Origin: an uncultured Paracoccus sp.
GTDB taxonomy: Bacteria; Pseudomonadota; Alphaproteobacteria; Rhodobacterales; Rhodobacteraceae
DNA length: 6,729 nucleotides
Direction of reading: 5' to 3'
Assembly (NCBI GenBank): GCA_937859005.1
Contig: CALLYR010000170.1
Location: 1 to 6,729, forward strand
Positions 1-5,699 of this stretch are shown here, piece after piece (within the stretch, counting starts at the first letter, position 1; every line of letters starts with the position of its first letter). The notes beneath the pieces were generated by a model. It saw nothing but the letters and a program-made list of their open reading frames with translations, searched no databases and was not told where the DNA came from. The position numbers and the translations under genes were made by a program.

Positions 1-1016
1 GCGATCAGCCCGCCGACCAGCGCCTGCCCCTTCCATTCGGGGAACATCCCGCCGTCATAGAACACCATCCCCGACGGCGCGATCACCGGGTCCCAGTAAT
101 ACAGCGGCTGCTCCATCCCCTCCTGCGCAGTCAGGCCCTCGCCGATGGGGGCGCCGCTATAGTCGAGGCCATAGGTGATGACCGGCCAGCCATAGTTGCG
201 CCCGACCTCGGGCCGGTTCAGTTCGTCCCCGCCCTTGGGGCCGTGCTCGACCGTCCACAGCCGCCCCTGCGGGTCCAGCGCCGCGGCCTGCACGTTGCGG
301 AATCCCTTGGCCCAGGTTTCGGGCAGCCAGCCATCGATCCCGGCGCCCGCCGGCTCGCCCGAGGGGGACACGCGCACCAGCTTGCCGATATGGTTGCCGT
401 CGTCCTGGGCGGTGGCGCGGGGCGCGGGGTCGGATCGTTCCCCCAGCGTGATGAACAGCATCCCTTCCGGGTCCATCACCAGCCGCGAGCCGAAATGCTT
501 GTCGCTGGCCCAGGCCGGCTGCTGGCGAAAGATTTCCTGCACGCCCTCCAGCGCGGTCATGTCCGCGTTCAGCGTGGCCGTGGCGACCGCGGTCTGGTTC
601 TTGCCGCCTTCGGCGGGCGCGGCATAGCTGAACCAGATGCGGCGGCTGTCCGCGAAATCGGGCGCGGCCAGCACGTCCAGCAGCCCGCCCTGACCGCGCG
701 CATCGATCCGGGGCAGGCCCGTGATCGGTTCGGACAGGGTGCCGTCGGGGCGCACCACACGCAGCCGTCCCGGCCGTTCGGTCACCAGCCAGGACCCGTC
801 GGGCAACTGGTCCATGCCCCAGGGATGTTCCAGCCCCTGCGCGACCCGTTCGGTCTTCAGCGGGATGTCGTCGGGCAGGGCGGGGGCGCGGGTCTGCGCC
901 TCGAATGCAGGCTGCTGGTCGGGCGCGTTCGGCGGGGCGTTGTTGAAATCCTGGGCGCAGGCTGCGGCCGAGGTCGTCATCAGCGCCGCGACGGCGGCGG
1001 GGATCAGGCGGGTCAT
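1..1016 (-). CDS. PQQ-dependent sugar dehydrogenase family protein (YliI/soluble glucose dehydrogenase type), 3' end cut by window edge
   Basis: The reading frame is open from an ATG at 1016 to the left edge, giving 338 complete codons, so the C-terminus is missing. The N-terminus (residues 1-21) is a short signal peptide ending S-A-A-A-C-A-Q. It fits signal peptidase I cleavage after A21 or an atypical lipobox with C20. The rest reads as a six-bladed beta-propeller of the glucose/sorbosone dehydrogenase family: GLEHPWGMDQLPDG (61-74), GQGGLLDV (108-115), KHFGSRL (173-179), NHIGKLVRV (208-216), KGFRNVQ (237-243), EHGPKGGDELN (257-267) and NYGWPVITYG (274-283). By family alignment from memory, H174 would be the catalytic base and R240 a PQQ contact. 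Such enzymes oxidise aldose sugars in the periplasm; the substrate here is unknown. A strong Shine-Dalgarno site fixes the start. The gene lies 58 nt after the LYS9-type gene and may be the last cistron of the operon or separately transcribed. Family assignment is firm, enzymatic activity is not. Confidence 0.9.
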   Translation of the reverse strand, partial: MTRLIPAAVAALMTTSAAACAQDFNNAPPNAPDQQPAFEAQTRAPALPDDIPLKTERVAQGLEHPWGMDQLPDGSWLVTERPGRLRVVRPDGTLSEPITGLPRIDARGQGGLLDVLAAPDFADSRRIWFSYAAPAEGGKNQTAVATATLNADMTALEGVQEIFRQQPAWASDKHFGSRLVMDPEGMLFITLGERSDPAPRATAQDDGNHIGKLVRVSPSGEPAGAGIDGWLPETWAKGFRNVQAAALDPQGRLWTVEHGPKGGDELNRPEVGRNYGWPVITYGLDYSGAPIGEGLTAQEGMEQPLYYWDPVIAPSGMVFYDGGMFPEWKGQALVGGLI

Positions 1017-1022
1017 GACAGT

Positions 1023-1028
1023 CCTCCT
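1023..1028 (-). promoter_or_regulatory. Shine-Dalgarno site of the PQQ sugar dehydrogenase gene
   Basis: The minus strand reads AAAGGAGGACTGTC directly before the ATG at 1016, so a full AGGAGG lies 6 nt upstream of the start. It is the best ribosome site in the window and decides between ATG 1016 and the out-of-frame ATG at 1050, which has no such site. A strong independent site suggests this gene is translated well without coupling to the gene before it. Confidence 0.8.
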
Positions 1029-1060
1029 TTGGCCAGAGGGAAACTGCCATGACAGCCGCC

Positions 1061-1089
1061 GCGTTCCCTGAGGTTCAGGCCGGAACCGC
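1061..1089 (-). other. Small hairpin across the stop codon of the LYS9-type gene
   Basis: Plus-strand cctga (1067-1071) and tcagg (1075-1079) pair around a 3-nt loop. The stem is extended by gttc (1063-1066) with gaac (1083-1086) after a 3-nt bulge, and by gc (1061-1062) with gc (1088-1089). It contains the TCA (minus TGA) stop codon at 1075-1077. There is no T-run on either strand, so it is not a normal intrinsic terminator. It could slow 3'-5' decay or reduce read-through into the PQQ gene, or be chance in GC-rich DNA. Confidence 0.3.
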
Positions 1090-2226
1090 GCGGGCCAGAT
1101 GGTCCACTTTGTCCATGTGACCGGCGATCCGGCCCACCTCCTCCAGCCAGGCGCCGACAAGCCGGGGTTCGTCGGGGGCAGCGTGGACGCCGGGGGCGAA
1201 GTCGCCGCCCAGCACCGATTCCACCGCCATCGCGACGGGCACCGACACCAGTTGCGCCATCGCCGTGCCGCGGTCGTTGCCCTGCGCGTCCAGCACCCAT
1301 TCCTTGTGCCAGACGGTCCGGCCGCCGCGGTCGGCCTTCAGCGCGACGAACAGCACGACGCGGTCGGGCTCTCCCTCGGCATAGGCGTGTTCGGCCCAGA
1401 AGCCCTCGGCCATCTCGCGCAGGCGGACATCGCCTTCGGGGCCGGTCAGATGCTCGACCTCGGCAAAGACATCGGCCCAGGCCTCGGCCCAGCCGTCCAG
1501 CCGGATGGTGCCGCGCACGAAGTCGCGCAGGTCCCAGCCGCGGTCAAAGCCGTAATGTTCGATGAAGGCGGTCGAATCGCGGTTCGGATAGACCTCGAAC
1601 CGTTCGGGTTCGGGCAGTGGCGCGTCATAGGACTCGATCGCGTGCCATGGCCGGTCCACGATGCGTTCCGCGCCCTCGCGGATCGACTTCGACGGGGAGC
1701 GCAGCGCCCGCAGCACCCCCAGCGGCGACCAGCTGAATTTATAGCGGAAGGGGTTGGGATGCTTCGGAAAACCGCCGCAATAGCTGGTGAAGCTGACCCG
1801 GTCCCCCTTTTGCGCGACATGGCGGTAATCGGCGACCAGATCATGCGCCATCAGGTGATCTATGCCGGGGTCCAGACCCACCTCGTTGACCAGCGCCACG
1901 CCCGCATCCGCCGCCGCCTGCTCCAGCGCCGCCATCTCGGGCGAGATATAGCTGGAACTGACGAAATGCGCGCGCTTGCCGATGCACATGGTCGCAAGCG
2001 GCACATGGCGGTCGGCGGGCAGCATGGACACCACCACATCGCCGGGCGCGACCGCTTCGGTCAGGGCGGGCAGGGAATATTCGCGGATGTCGCGGGCCAG
2101 ATCGCCCACCGCGCCCTGCGCCTTTTCGACGGTGCGGTTCCAGACGATGACGGGACGGTCGCCCTGCAACAGGCGGCGCAGTCCGGGAACGGCGGAAAGG
2201 CCCGTTCCGACCCAGTGGATGGTCAT
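1075..2226 (-). CDS. Saccharopine dehydrogenase, LYS9 type (L-glutamate-forming)
   Basis: This 383-residue protein would oxidise saccharopine to glutamate and 2-aminoadipate 6-semialdehyde in the cytoplasm, the second step of lysine breakdown through saccharopine. The N-terminus is a Rossmann fold with GTGLSAVPG (7-15) and, after the second strand, WNRT (29-32); the Arg suggests NADP(H), as an inference. Family marks follow in order and match yeast LYS9 closely: VVSMLP (65-70), SSYISPEM (91-98), NEVGLDPGIDHL (114-125), SYCGGFP (148-154), YKFSWSP (162-168), YPNRDST (213-219) and RGTIR (238-242). It is about 60 residues shorter than yeast LYS9 (446), but the diagnostic blocks are present. The ATG overlaps the stop of the LYS1-type gene as ATGA, with AAAGGG 8 nt upstream, so the pair is very likely translated in a coupled, matched ratio. 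Carboxynorspermidine dehydrogenase is a related alternative, but the neighbour and the motifs favour saccharopine. Confidence 0.9.
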   Translation of the reverse strand: MTIHWVGTGLSAVPGLRRLLQGDRPVIVWNRTVEKAQGAVGDLARDIREYSLPALTEAVAPGDVVVSMLPADRHVPLATMCIGKRAHFVSSSYISPEMAALEQAAADAGVALVNEVGLDPGIDHLMAHDLVADYRHVAQKGDRVSFTSYCGGFPKHPNPFRYKFSWSPLGVLRALRSPSKSIREGAERIVDRPWHAIESYDAPLPEPERFEVYPNRDSTAFIEHYGFDRGWDLRDFVRGTIRLDGWAEAWADVFAEVEHLTGPEGDVRLREMAEGFWAEHAYAEGEPDRVVLFVALKADRGGRTVWHKEWVLDAQGNDRGTAMAQLVSVPVAMAVESVLGGDFAPGVHAAPDEPRLVGAWLEEVGRIAGHMDKVDHLARAVPA

Positions 2227-3284
2227 GCCGAAAGCCCTTTCAGATGCGTGTCGTAAATGGCGGCGGCCCGCCCCCAGGCGCCCGCCTCGATGGTGTCCAG
2301 GTCCCGCAGCACCGGCAGAAGCTGGGCCGCGTAATCCTCGCTGCTCTCGCGCGGCAGCATCGAGGGCAGGTTGTCGATGGCGGTCACGTCAAGGGGCGGG
2401 TGGTCCGCCACCCGCAGCGCCGGATGGTCCCAGGTCGTGGTGCGGTCGTAAACCTTGATCGGGCTGAAGGCGCTGGAGGGGTCGCAGGCGATATCGCCGA
2501 TCACCGTCAGCGCGCGGCCGGGATTCACGGCGTCTGCGGGGACGAAGACCGGAGTGCCCGGCTGCGCCAGGATGCAGTTGAGAAAGATCTCGTGCATCAG
2601 GATTTCCGGGAAGGGGCCGCCGTGGGCGGTCTCCTCGATGTCCCATCTCGTGACCCGCACGCCCATTTCGGTGCACAGGTCCGTGGCCCCGCGGCCGACG
2701 CGCCCCTTGGCGCCGATCACGATGGCGCGGGGGCGGGGGGCGCCGGTCGCGTCCAGTTCGGCCCGCAGTTCCGCCGTCATCGAGGCGCGGTCGGGATAGC
2801 TGCGCACCGGCCCGCAGATGCGGCCGAAGTGCTGTTCGGCCCAGCATTTCAGCGCCACCCCCGCCCCTGCGTAACCAGCCCAGTATCCAAAGGCCGCAAG
2901 CCTGCGCCCGCCGTCGTCCAGCAGATATTCCAGGTCGTAAAGCCGGCCCCCGCCCTCGCGGAAACGGGCCAGCAGCACCTGACCTGCCGGCTGGCCCTTG
3001 AAGGCATGGCCGAACATGATGTGGCGGTGGGTCAGGGGCGCGCTGTCCTCGGGCAGTTCCTTCAGGCCGAAGATGATCGCATCGGCAGGGGCGGCGGGCC
3101 ACGATCCTTCGGGAACGATCTCGGCGCCCGCGGCGCGATAGGCGTCGGCCGGAATGATGCGGCGGGGGCTGTCCTCGACCGTCACGTGGAATCCGCGGCG
3201 GACCAGGTCGCGCACGCCGTCCGGGGTGATGCCCACCCGATCCTCGTTGGGGCGGCTTTCCGCCCGGACCCACAGATGCGTCAT
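2223..3284 (-). CDS. Saccharopine dehydrogenase, LYS1 type (L-lysine-forming; lysine/2-oxoglutarate reductase)
   Basis: This 353-residue cytoplasmic enzyme interconverts lysine plus 2-oxoglutarate with saccharopine. It has the alanine-dehydrogenase/transhydrogenase two-domain fold and resembles yeast LYS1 (373 aa) throughout. The N-terminal part has RAESRPNEDRVGITP (7-21), FGLKELP (72-78) and FGHAFKGQ (91-98); K75 and H93 sit where yeast LYS1 has catalytic K77 and H96. Next come YDLEYLLDD (116-124), AAFGYWAGYAGA (130-141), the nucleotide-binding IGAKGRVGRGA (190-200), WDIEET (214-219), GDIACDPSS (263-271) and IDNLPSMLPRESSE (303-316). In yeast this reaction makes lysine; here the diaminopimelate-pathway gene asd is next door, so I infer it runs in the breakdown direction. 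Its start is 33 nt after the NlpC/P60 gene. ATG 3284 is preceded closely by TTGAGGGC; the ATG at 3300 is out of frame and hits a stop after three codons. Identity is confident, direction is inferred. Confidence 0.93.
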   Translation of the reverse strand: MTHLWVRAESRPNEDRVGITPDGVRDLVRRGFHVTVEDSPRRIIPADAYRAAGAEIVPEGSWPAAPADAIIFGLKELPEDSAPLTHRHIMFGHAFKGQPAGQVLLARFREGGGRLYDLEYLLDDGGRRLAAFGYWAGYAGAGVALKCWAEQHFGRICGPVRSYPDRASMTAELRAELDATGAPRPRAIVIGAKGRVGRGATDLCTEMGVRVTRWDIEETAHGGPFPEILMHEIFLNCILAQPGTPVFVPADAVNPGRALTVIGDIACDPSSAFSPIKVYDRTTTWDHPALRVADHPPLDVTAIDNLPSMLPRESSEDYAAQLLPVLRDLDTIEAGAWGRAAAIYDTHLKGLSA

Positions 3285-3309
3285 GCCCTCAACCCCCCAT
3301 GTTGCGCGG

Positions 3310-3339
3310 CCGCAGCCTTACGGAAAGGCGATGCTGCGG
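3310..3339 (-). other. Hairpin across the stop codon of the NlpC/P60 gene
   Basis: Plus-strand ccgcag (3310-3315) pairs with ctgcgg (3334-3339), and cctt (3316-3319) pairs with aagg (3325-3328), leaving a 5-nt loop and a 5-nt one-sided bulge. The TTA (minus TAA) stop codon at 3318-3320 lies inside. No T-run follows on the minus strand. It may be an mRNA processing or stability structure between the peptidase genes and the saccharopine pair, or chance. Confidence 0.3.
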
Positions 3340-4145
3340 GCAAGCGGGCGGCGCGCGCCGCGGAACGGTCCGTCGCCCGCCGCGTCGATGCGGGCGATGG
3401 CCGAGGCGATGCTTTCGGTCACGACAGACATGGCCCAGGCGGTCGCGTGGATCATGGTATCGCCGTCCATCGCCAGCGCAACATGGCCCGGCCAGAACAG
3501 CAGGTCGCCGCGCCGGATGTCGGGGACAGGGGGAAAGGCTGCTTCCTGCAGGTCGCTATCGCCGGGGCAGGCGATGGCACAGGCGCTGAGCGCGACCTGC
3601 GCCAGCCCCGAACAGTCGATCCCCGCGCGCGAATTGCCACCCCACAGATAGGGGGTGCCCAGCAGGGACAGCGCCACCCCGGCGGGGTCGGCCGCGGGCT
3701 GGCCGCCGATATGCTGGACCGGCACCCAGCCGCCGGTTGCCAGCCGGGCAAAGCGGCCTTGGGTTTCCACCACCGACAACCGGGCGCCCAGCGACAGGCT
3801 GGCGGTCTCGCGCAGCTTCATGTCCGGTGCGGGATAGACATGGGTGGCAGGGGCGCTGACGCGGTGGGTGATGGCGGAACGGTCCCCGGTCAGCGCCTCA
3901 GTGGCGATCCAGCCGCAGTATCCGTCCGCTTGCGCCTGCACGAAGGCCCACGCGCCCCGCCGCTCGATCACCGTCACATCGGCGCCGAAGTTGACCTGCC
4001 TGTCCCGCGCGCCATCCGGCGTCCGCAACAGACAGGCCAGCGGCACGGCCACGCGCATCGGCGTGCCCTGCGTCACCTCGGGCCGGTCAAAGCCGCTGCT
4101 TGCCAGCGCCACGCGGTCGGTCGCGGGGGTCAGGCGGCGGTCCAT
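3318..4145 (-). CDS. SH3b + NlpC/P60 (C40) cysteine peptidase, YkfC-like, no signal peptide
   Basis: This 275-residue protein has two SH3b-like segments (about 30-86 and 92-147, the latter ending GGWVPVQHI) followed by an NlpC/P60 domain (about 153-275). The catalytic set is visible: C178 in IDCSGL (176-181), H221 in WPGHVALAMD (218-227) and H233 in IHAT (232-235). GTPYLWGGNS (163-172) and RRGDLLFW (211-218) are family blocks. These enzymes cut gamma-D-glutamyl-diamino acid bonds in cell-wall peptides. The first residues (MDRRLTPATDRVA) are charged, with no signal peptide or membrane segment, so I expect a cytoplasmic enzyme like Bacillus YkfC, which recycles murein peptides. The 12-residue H-H spacing, and an Asp (D196) 18 residues after the Cys, resemble YkfC as I recall it. 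The start overlaps the aminopeptidase stop by one base (TGATG), implying coupled translation. Fold and active site are clear; the substrate is inferred. Confidence 0.9.
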   Translation of the reverse strand: MDRRLTPATDRVALASSGFDRPEVTQGTPMRVAVPLACLLRTPDGARDRQVNFGADVTVIERRGAWAFVQAQADGYCGWIATEALTGDRSAITHRVSAPATHVYPAPDMKLRETASLSLGARLSVVETQGRFARLATGGWVPVQHIGGQPAADPAGVALSLLGTPYLWGGNSRAGIDCSGLAQVALSACAIACPGDSDLQEAAFPPVPDIRRGDLLFWPGHVALAMDGDTMIHATAWAMSVVTESIASAIARIDAAGDGPFRGARRPLARSIAFP

Positions 4146-5533
4146 CAGACGATCCCCGGCAGGGCGTGCAGGATCGCGCGCATCCCTTGGCCTACGCCGC
4201 CCTTGGGCCGCCCCGGCGCGGGCGTCGGCTGCCAGCCATAGATGTCGAAATGCGCGTAAACCGTTGCCCCTTCGGTGAAACGGCGCAGGAACAGCGCCGC
4301 CGTGATCGCGCCCGCGAAGCCGCCGCCGGGGGCGTTGTCCAGATCGGCGATGGCAGGCTCGATCATCGCCTCATAGGGCTCCCAGAAGGGCATCCGCCAG
4401 ATCGGGTCGGCATGGTCGCGGCCTGCGCGGAACAGGACATCCGCCGCATCCTCGTCGTCGCAGAAAAAGGGCGGCAGGTCCGGCCCCAGCGCCACCCGCG
4501 CGGCCCCGGTCAGGGTGGCCATACTGACCAGAAGCGCGGGCTTTTCCTCGGCGGCCAGCGCCAGCGCGTCCGCCAGCACCAGCCGGCCTTCGGCGTCGGT
4601 GTTGTTGACCTCGACCGTCAGGCCCTTGCGGCTGGTCAGAACGTCGCCGGGGCGGAAGCTGTCGGACCCCACCGCGTTTTCCACCGCCGGGATCAGGACG
4701 CGCAGGCCACGCGCGCGGCCCATCCGCGCCAGCGTCTCGGCCAGCCCCAGCACATTCGCTGCGCCGCCCATGTCCTTCTTCATCAGAGCCATCGAGGCTG
4801 ACGGCTTGATGTCCAGCCCGCCGGTGTCGAAGCAGACCCCCTTGCCGACCAGCGCGACCGCGGGGCCTTCGCCCGGAAAGCGCAGGTCGATCAGCCGCGG
4901 CGCGCGGTGAGGGGCGGCGGCGCGGCCGACCGCGTGGATCATCGGGAAATTGCGGGCAAGGTCGTCGCCCACGACAACCGTGACGCTTGCCCCGTGCCGC
5001 CCGGCCAGATCGCGCGCGGCCTGTTCCAGTTCCGCCGGTCCCATGTCCGAGGCGGGCGTGTTGACGAGATCGCGCGCGAGATATTCCCCCGCCGCCATCG
5101 CCAGCACGGCATCCGCGTCCACGCCGTCCGGGCAGACCAGCCGCGCGCGCGCGGGTTCGACCTTCTTGTAGCGGTCGAAGCGATACTGCGCGAACAGCCA
5201 GCCCAACGCACCATGCGCCGCGCCATATCCCTCGGGCATCCCCGCCAGATGCCAGTTGCCCGCAGGCAGCCCGTCCGCCGCGCGGGCCAGCGTGAAGCGG
5301 TCCCGCGCCGGGCGGTCCGCCGGGGTTCCGGGCTTGCCCACCCCGAACAGCGCCCCTGCAACGCCGCCATTCCCCGGCAGCAGGCAGATCTGCCCCGGCT
5401 TGCCCAGGAATCCGGCCGCCAGGGGAAAACCGGGGTCGATTTCCTCGGGCAGCACCGGACCGTCGTCACCTTGCGCCACCAGCCACAGCGGGCGGCTGCC
5501 GGAAGCGGCGGGGGCAAAGGCGGGGTCGGTCAT
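4145..5533 (-). CDS. Leucyl aminopeptidase family protein (M17 metallopeptidase)
   Basis: This 462-residue enzyme should remove N-terminal amino acids from peptides in the cytoplasm using two divalent metal ions. The M17 catalytic domain is complete: VGKGVCFDTGGLDIKPS (229-245) gives metal ligands K231 and D236 and catalytic K243. KKDMGGAANV (252-261) gives D254. The signature NTDAEGRLVLADAL (311-324) supplies D313, E315 and R317. The N-terminal domain (about 1-150) is short and diverged from E. coli PepA, as in the alphaproteobacterial subgroup often called PepB/leucyl aminopeptidase-like. The frame runs upstream to an ATG at 5644, but ATG 5533 is chosen because AGGAG lies 7 nt before it, while the extra 37 residues have no family character and cover the intergenic hairpin. 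It is the first gene of the minus-strand block and its stop overlaps the NlpC/P60 start. Peptide preference cannot be read from the sequence. Confidence 0.93.
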   Translation of the reverse strand: MTDPAFAPAASGSRPLWLVAQGDDGPVLPEEIDPGFPLAAGFLGKPGQICLLPGNGGVAGALFGVGKPGTPADRPARDRFTLARAADGLPAGNWHLAGMPEGYGAAHGALGWLFAQYRFDRYKKVEPARARLVCPDGVDADAVLAMAAGEYLARDLVNTPASDMGPAELEQAARDLAGRHGASVTVVVGDDLARNFPMIHAVGRAAAPHRAPRLIDLRFPGEGPAVALVGKGVCFDTGGLDIKPSASMALMKKDMGGAANVLGLAETLARMGRARGLRVLIPAVENAVGSDSFRPGDVLTSRKGLTVEVNNTDAEGRLVLADALALAAEEKPALLVSMATLTGAARVALGPDLPPFFCDDEDAADVLFRAGRDHADPIWRMPFWEPYEAMIEPAIADLDNAPGGGFAGAITAALFLRRFTEGATVYAHFDIYGWQPTPAPGRPKGGVGQGMRAILHALPGIV

Positions 5534-5540
5534 GGCGCGT

Positions 5541-5545
5541 CTCCT
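5541..5545 (-). promoter_or_regulatory. Shine-Dalgarno site deciding the aminopeptidase start
   Basis: The minus strand reads GACAGGAGACGCGCC before ATG 5533, placing AGGAG 7 nt from the start. This supports the 462-residue product over a 499-residue version from ATG 5644. Confidence 0.7.
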
Positions 5546-5569
5546 GTCGGTCGGTGGCACCGTTCTGTG

Positions 5570-5622
5570 GGGATTCGGGACGGGAAGGAACCCCGTTCGG
5601 CTTCTTTCCGGCCCGAATACCC
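5570..5622. other. Long imperfect inverted repeat (hairpin) between the divergent genes
   Basis: Three stacked stems line up on the plus strand. ggg (5570-5572) pairs with ccc (5620-5622) after a one-base bulge at 5619. attcggg (5573-5579) pairs with cccgaat (5612-5618). ggaaggaa (5583-5590) pairs with ttctttcc (5602-5609), with one G-U pair (5587/5605). An internal loop (acg/gg) separates the last two stems and the terminal loop is 11 nt (5591-5601). That is 18 pairs in 53 nt. The G-U pair becomes a C-A mismatch on the minus strand, so the fold is slightly better as plus-strand RNA. No T-run follows on either side, so it is not a typical terminator. It may be a leader structure, an operator for a dimeric regulator, or a dispersed palindromic repeat. 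Confidence 0.6.
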
Positions 5623-5639
5623 ATTGCACCCGCGCCGCC

Positions 5640-5668
5640 TTCACTTGCGGGGCAGTATCGGCTATGCG
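5640..5668 (+). promoter_or_regulatory. Weak candidate sigma-70-type promoter for asd
   Basis: TTCACT (5640-5645), a 17-nt spacer and TATGCG (5663-5668) match the -35/-10 consensus at 4 and 3 of 6 positions, 31 nt before the asd start. Spacing is ideal but the -10 box is poor, and such matches arise easily in a region of this size. If real, the hairpin at 5570-5622 would lie upstream of the transcript and act as DNA. Confidence 0.25.
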
Positions 5669-5685
5669 CGGGCGTCTTTGTCGTG

Positions 5686-5691
5686 AAAGGA
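5686..5691 (+). promoter_or_regulatory. Shine-Dalgarno site of asd
   Basis: AAAGGA lies 8 nt before the ATG at 5700. It fixes this start over the much longer in-frame ORF beginning at 5256, whose first part is only the complement of the aminopeptidase gene. Confidence 0.75.
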
Positions 5692-5699
5692 ATCCCCTG

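Larger units (their letters stand above)
5534..5699. other. 166-nt divergent intergenic region between the aminopeptidase operon and asd
   Basis: No supported gene lies here. It must hold start signals for both the minus-strand operon and asd. What can be seen is a ribosome site at each end, a long imperfect hairpin at 5570-5622 and one weak plus-strand promoter candidate at 5640-5668. I could not find a convincing minus-strand -35/-10 pair by eye. Confidence 0.7.

Noticed and set aside
157..1050. 297-residue minus-strand ORF starting at ATG 1050
   Set aside because: It is out of frame with the PQQ dehydrogenase gene, has no Shine-Dalgarno site, and its sequence is low-complexity Arg/Gly/Ala/Pro.
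1099..2256. 385-residue plus-strand open frame opposite the LYS9-type gene
   Set aside because: Its composition is that of a complementary-strand shadow; the minus-strand frame carries all the conserved motifs.
2244..4241. 665-residue plus-strand open frame across the saccharopine and NlpC/P60 genes
   Set aside because: It is antisense to two genes with complete family motifs, is rich in Arg, Gly, Ala and His as expected from the complement of high-GC codons, and has no recognisable domain.
5534..5644. N-terminal extension of the aminopeptidase to ATG 5644
   Set aside because: The ATG at 5533 has a good ribosome site; the extra 37 residues look non-coding and cover the hairpin.
5569..5697. 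ggggatt (5569-5575) and aatcccc (5691-5697) as a wide inverted repeat around the asd leader
   Set aside because: Seven bases separated by about 115 nt is weak, and the first arm is already used in the better-supported hairpin.
5256..5699. 148-residue N-terminal extension of Asd
   Set aside because: Most of it is the complement of the aminopeptidase gene. Asd proteins normally begin at the Rossmann strand, and ATG 5700 has AAAGGA 8 nt upstream.
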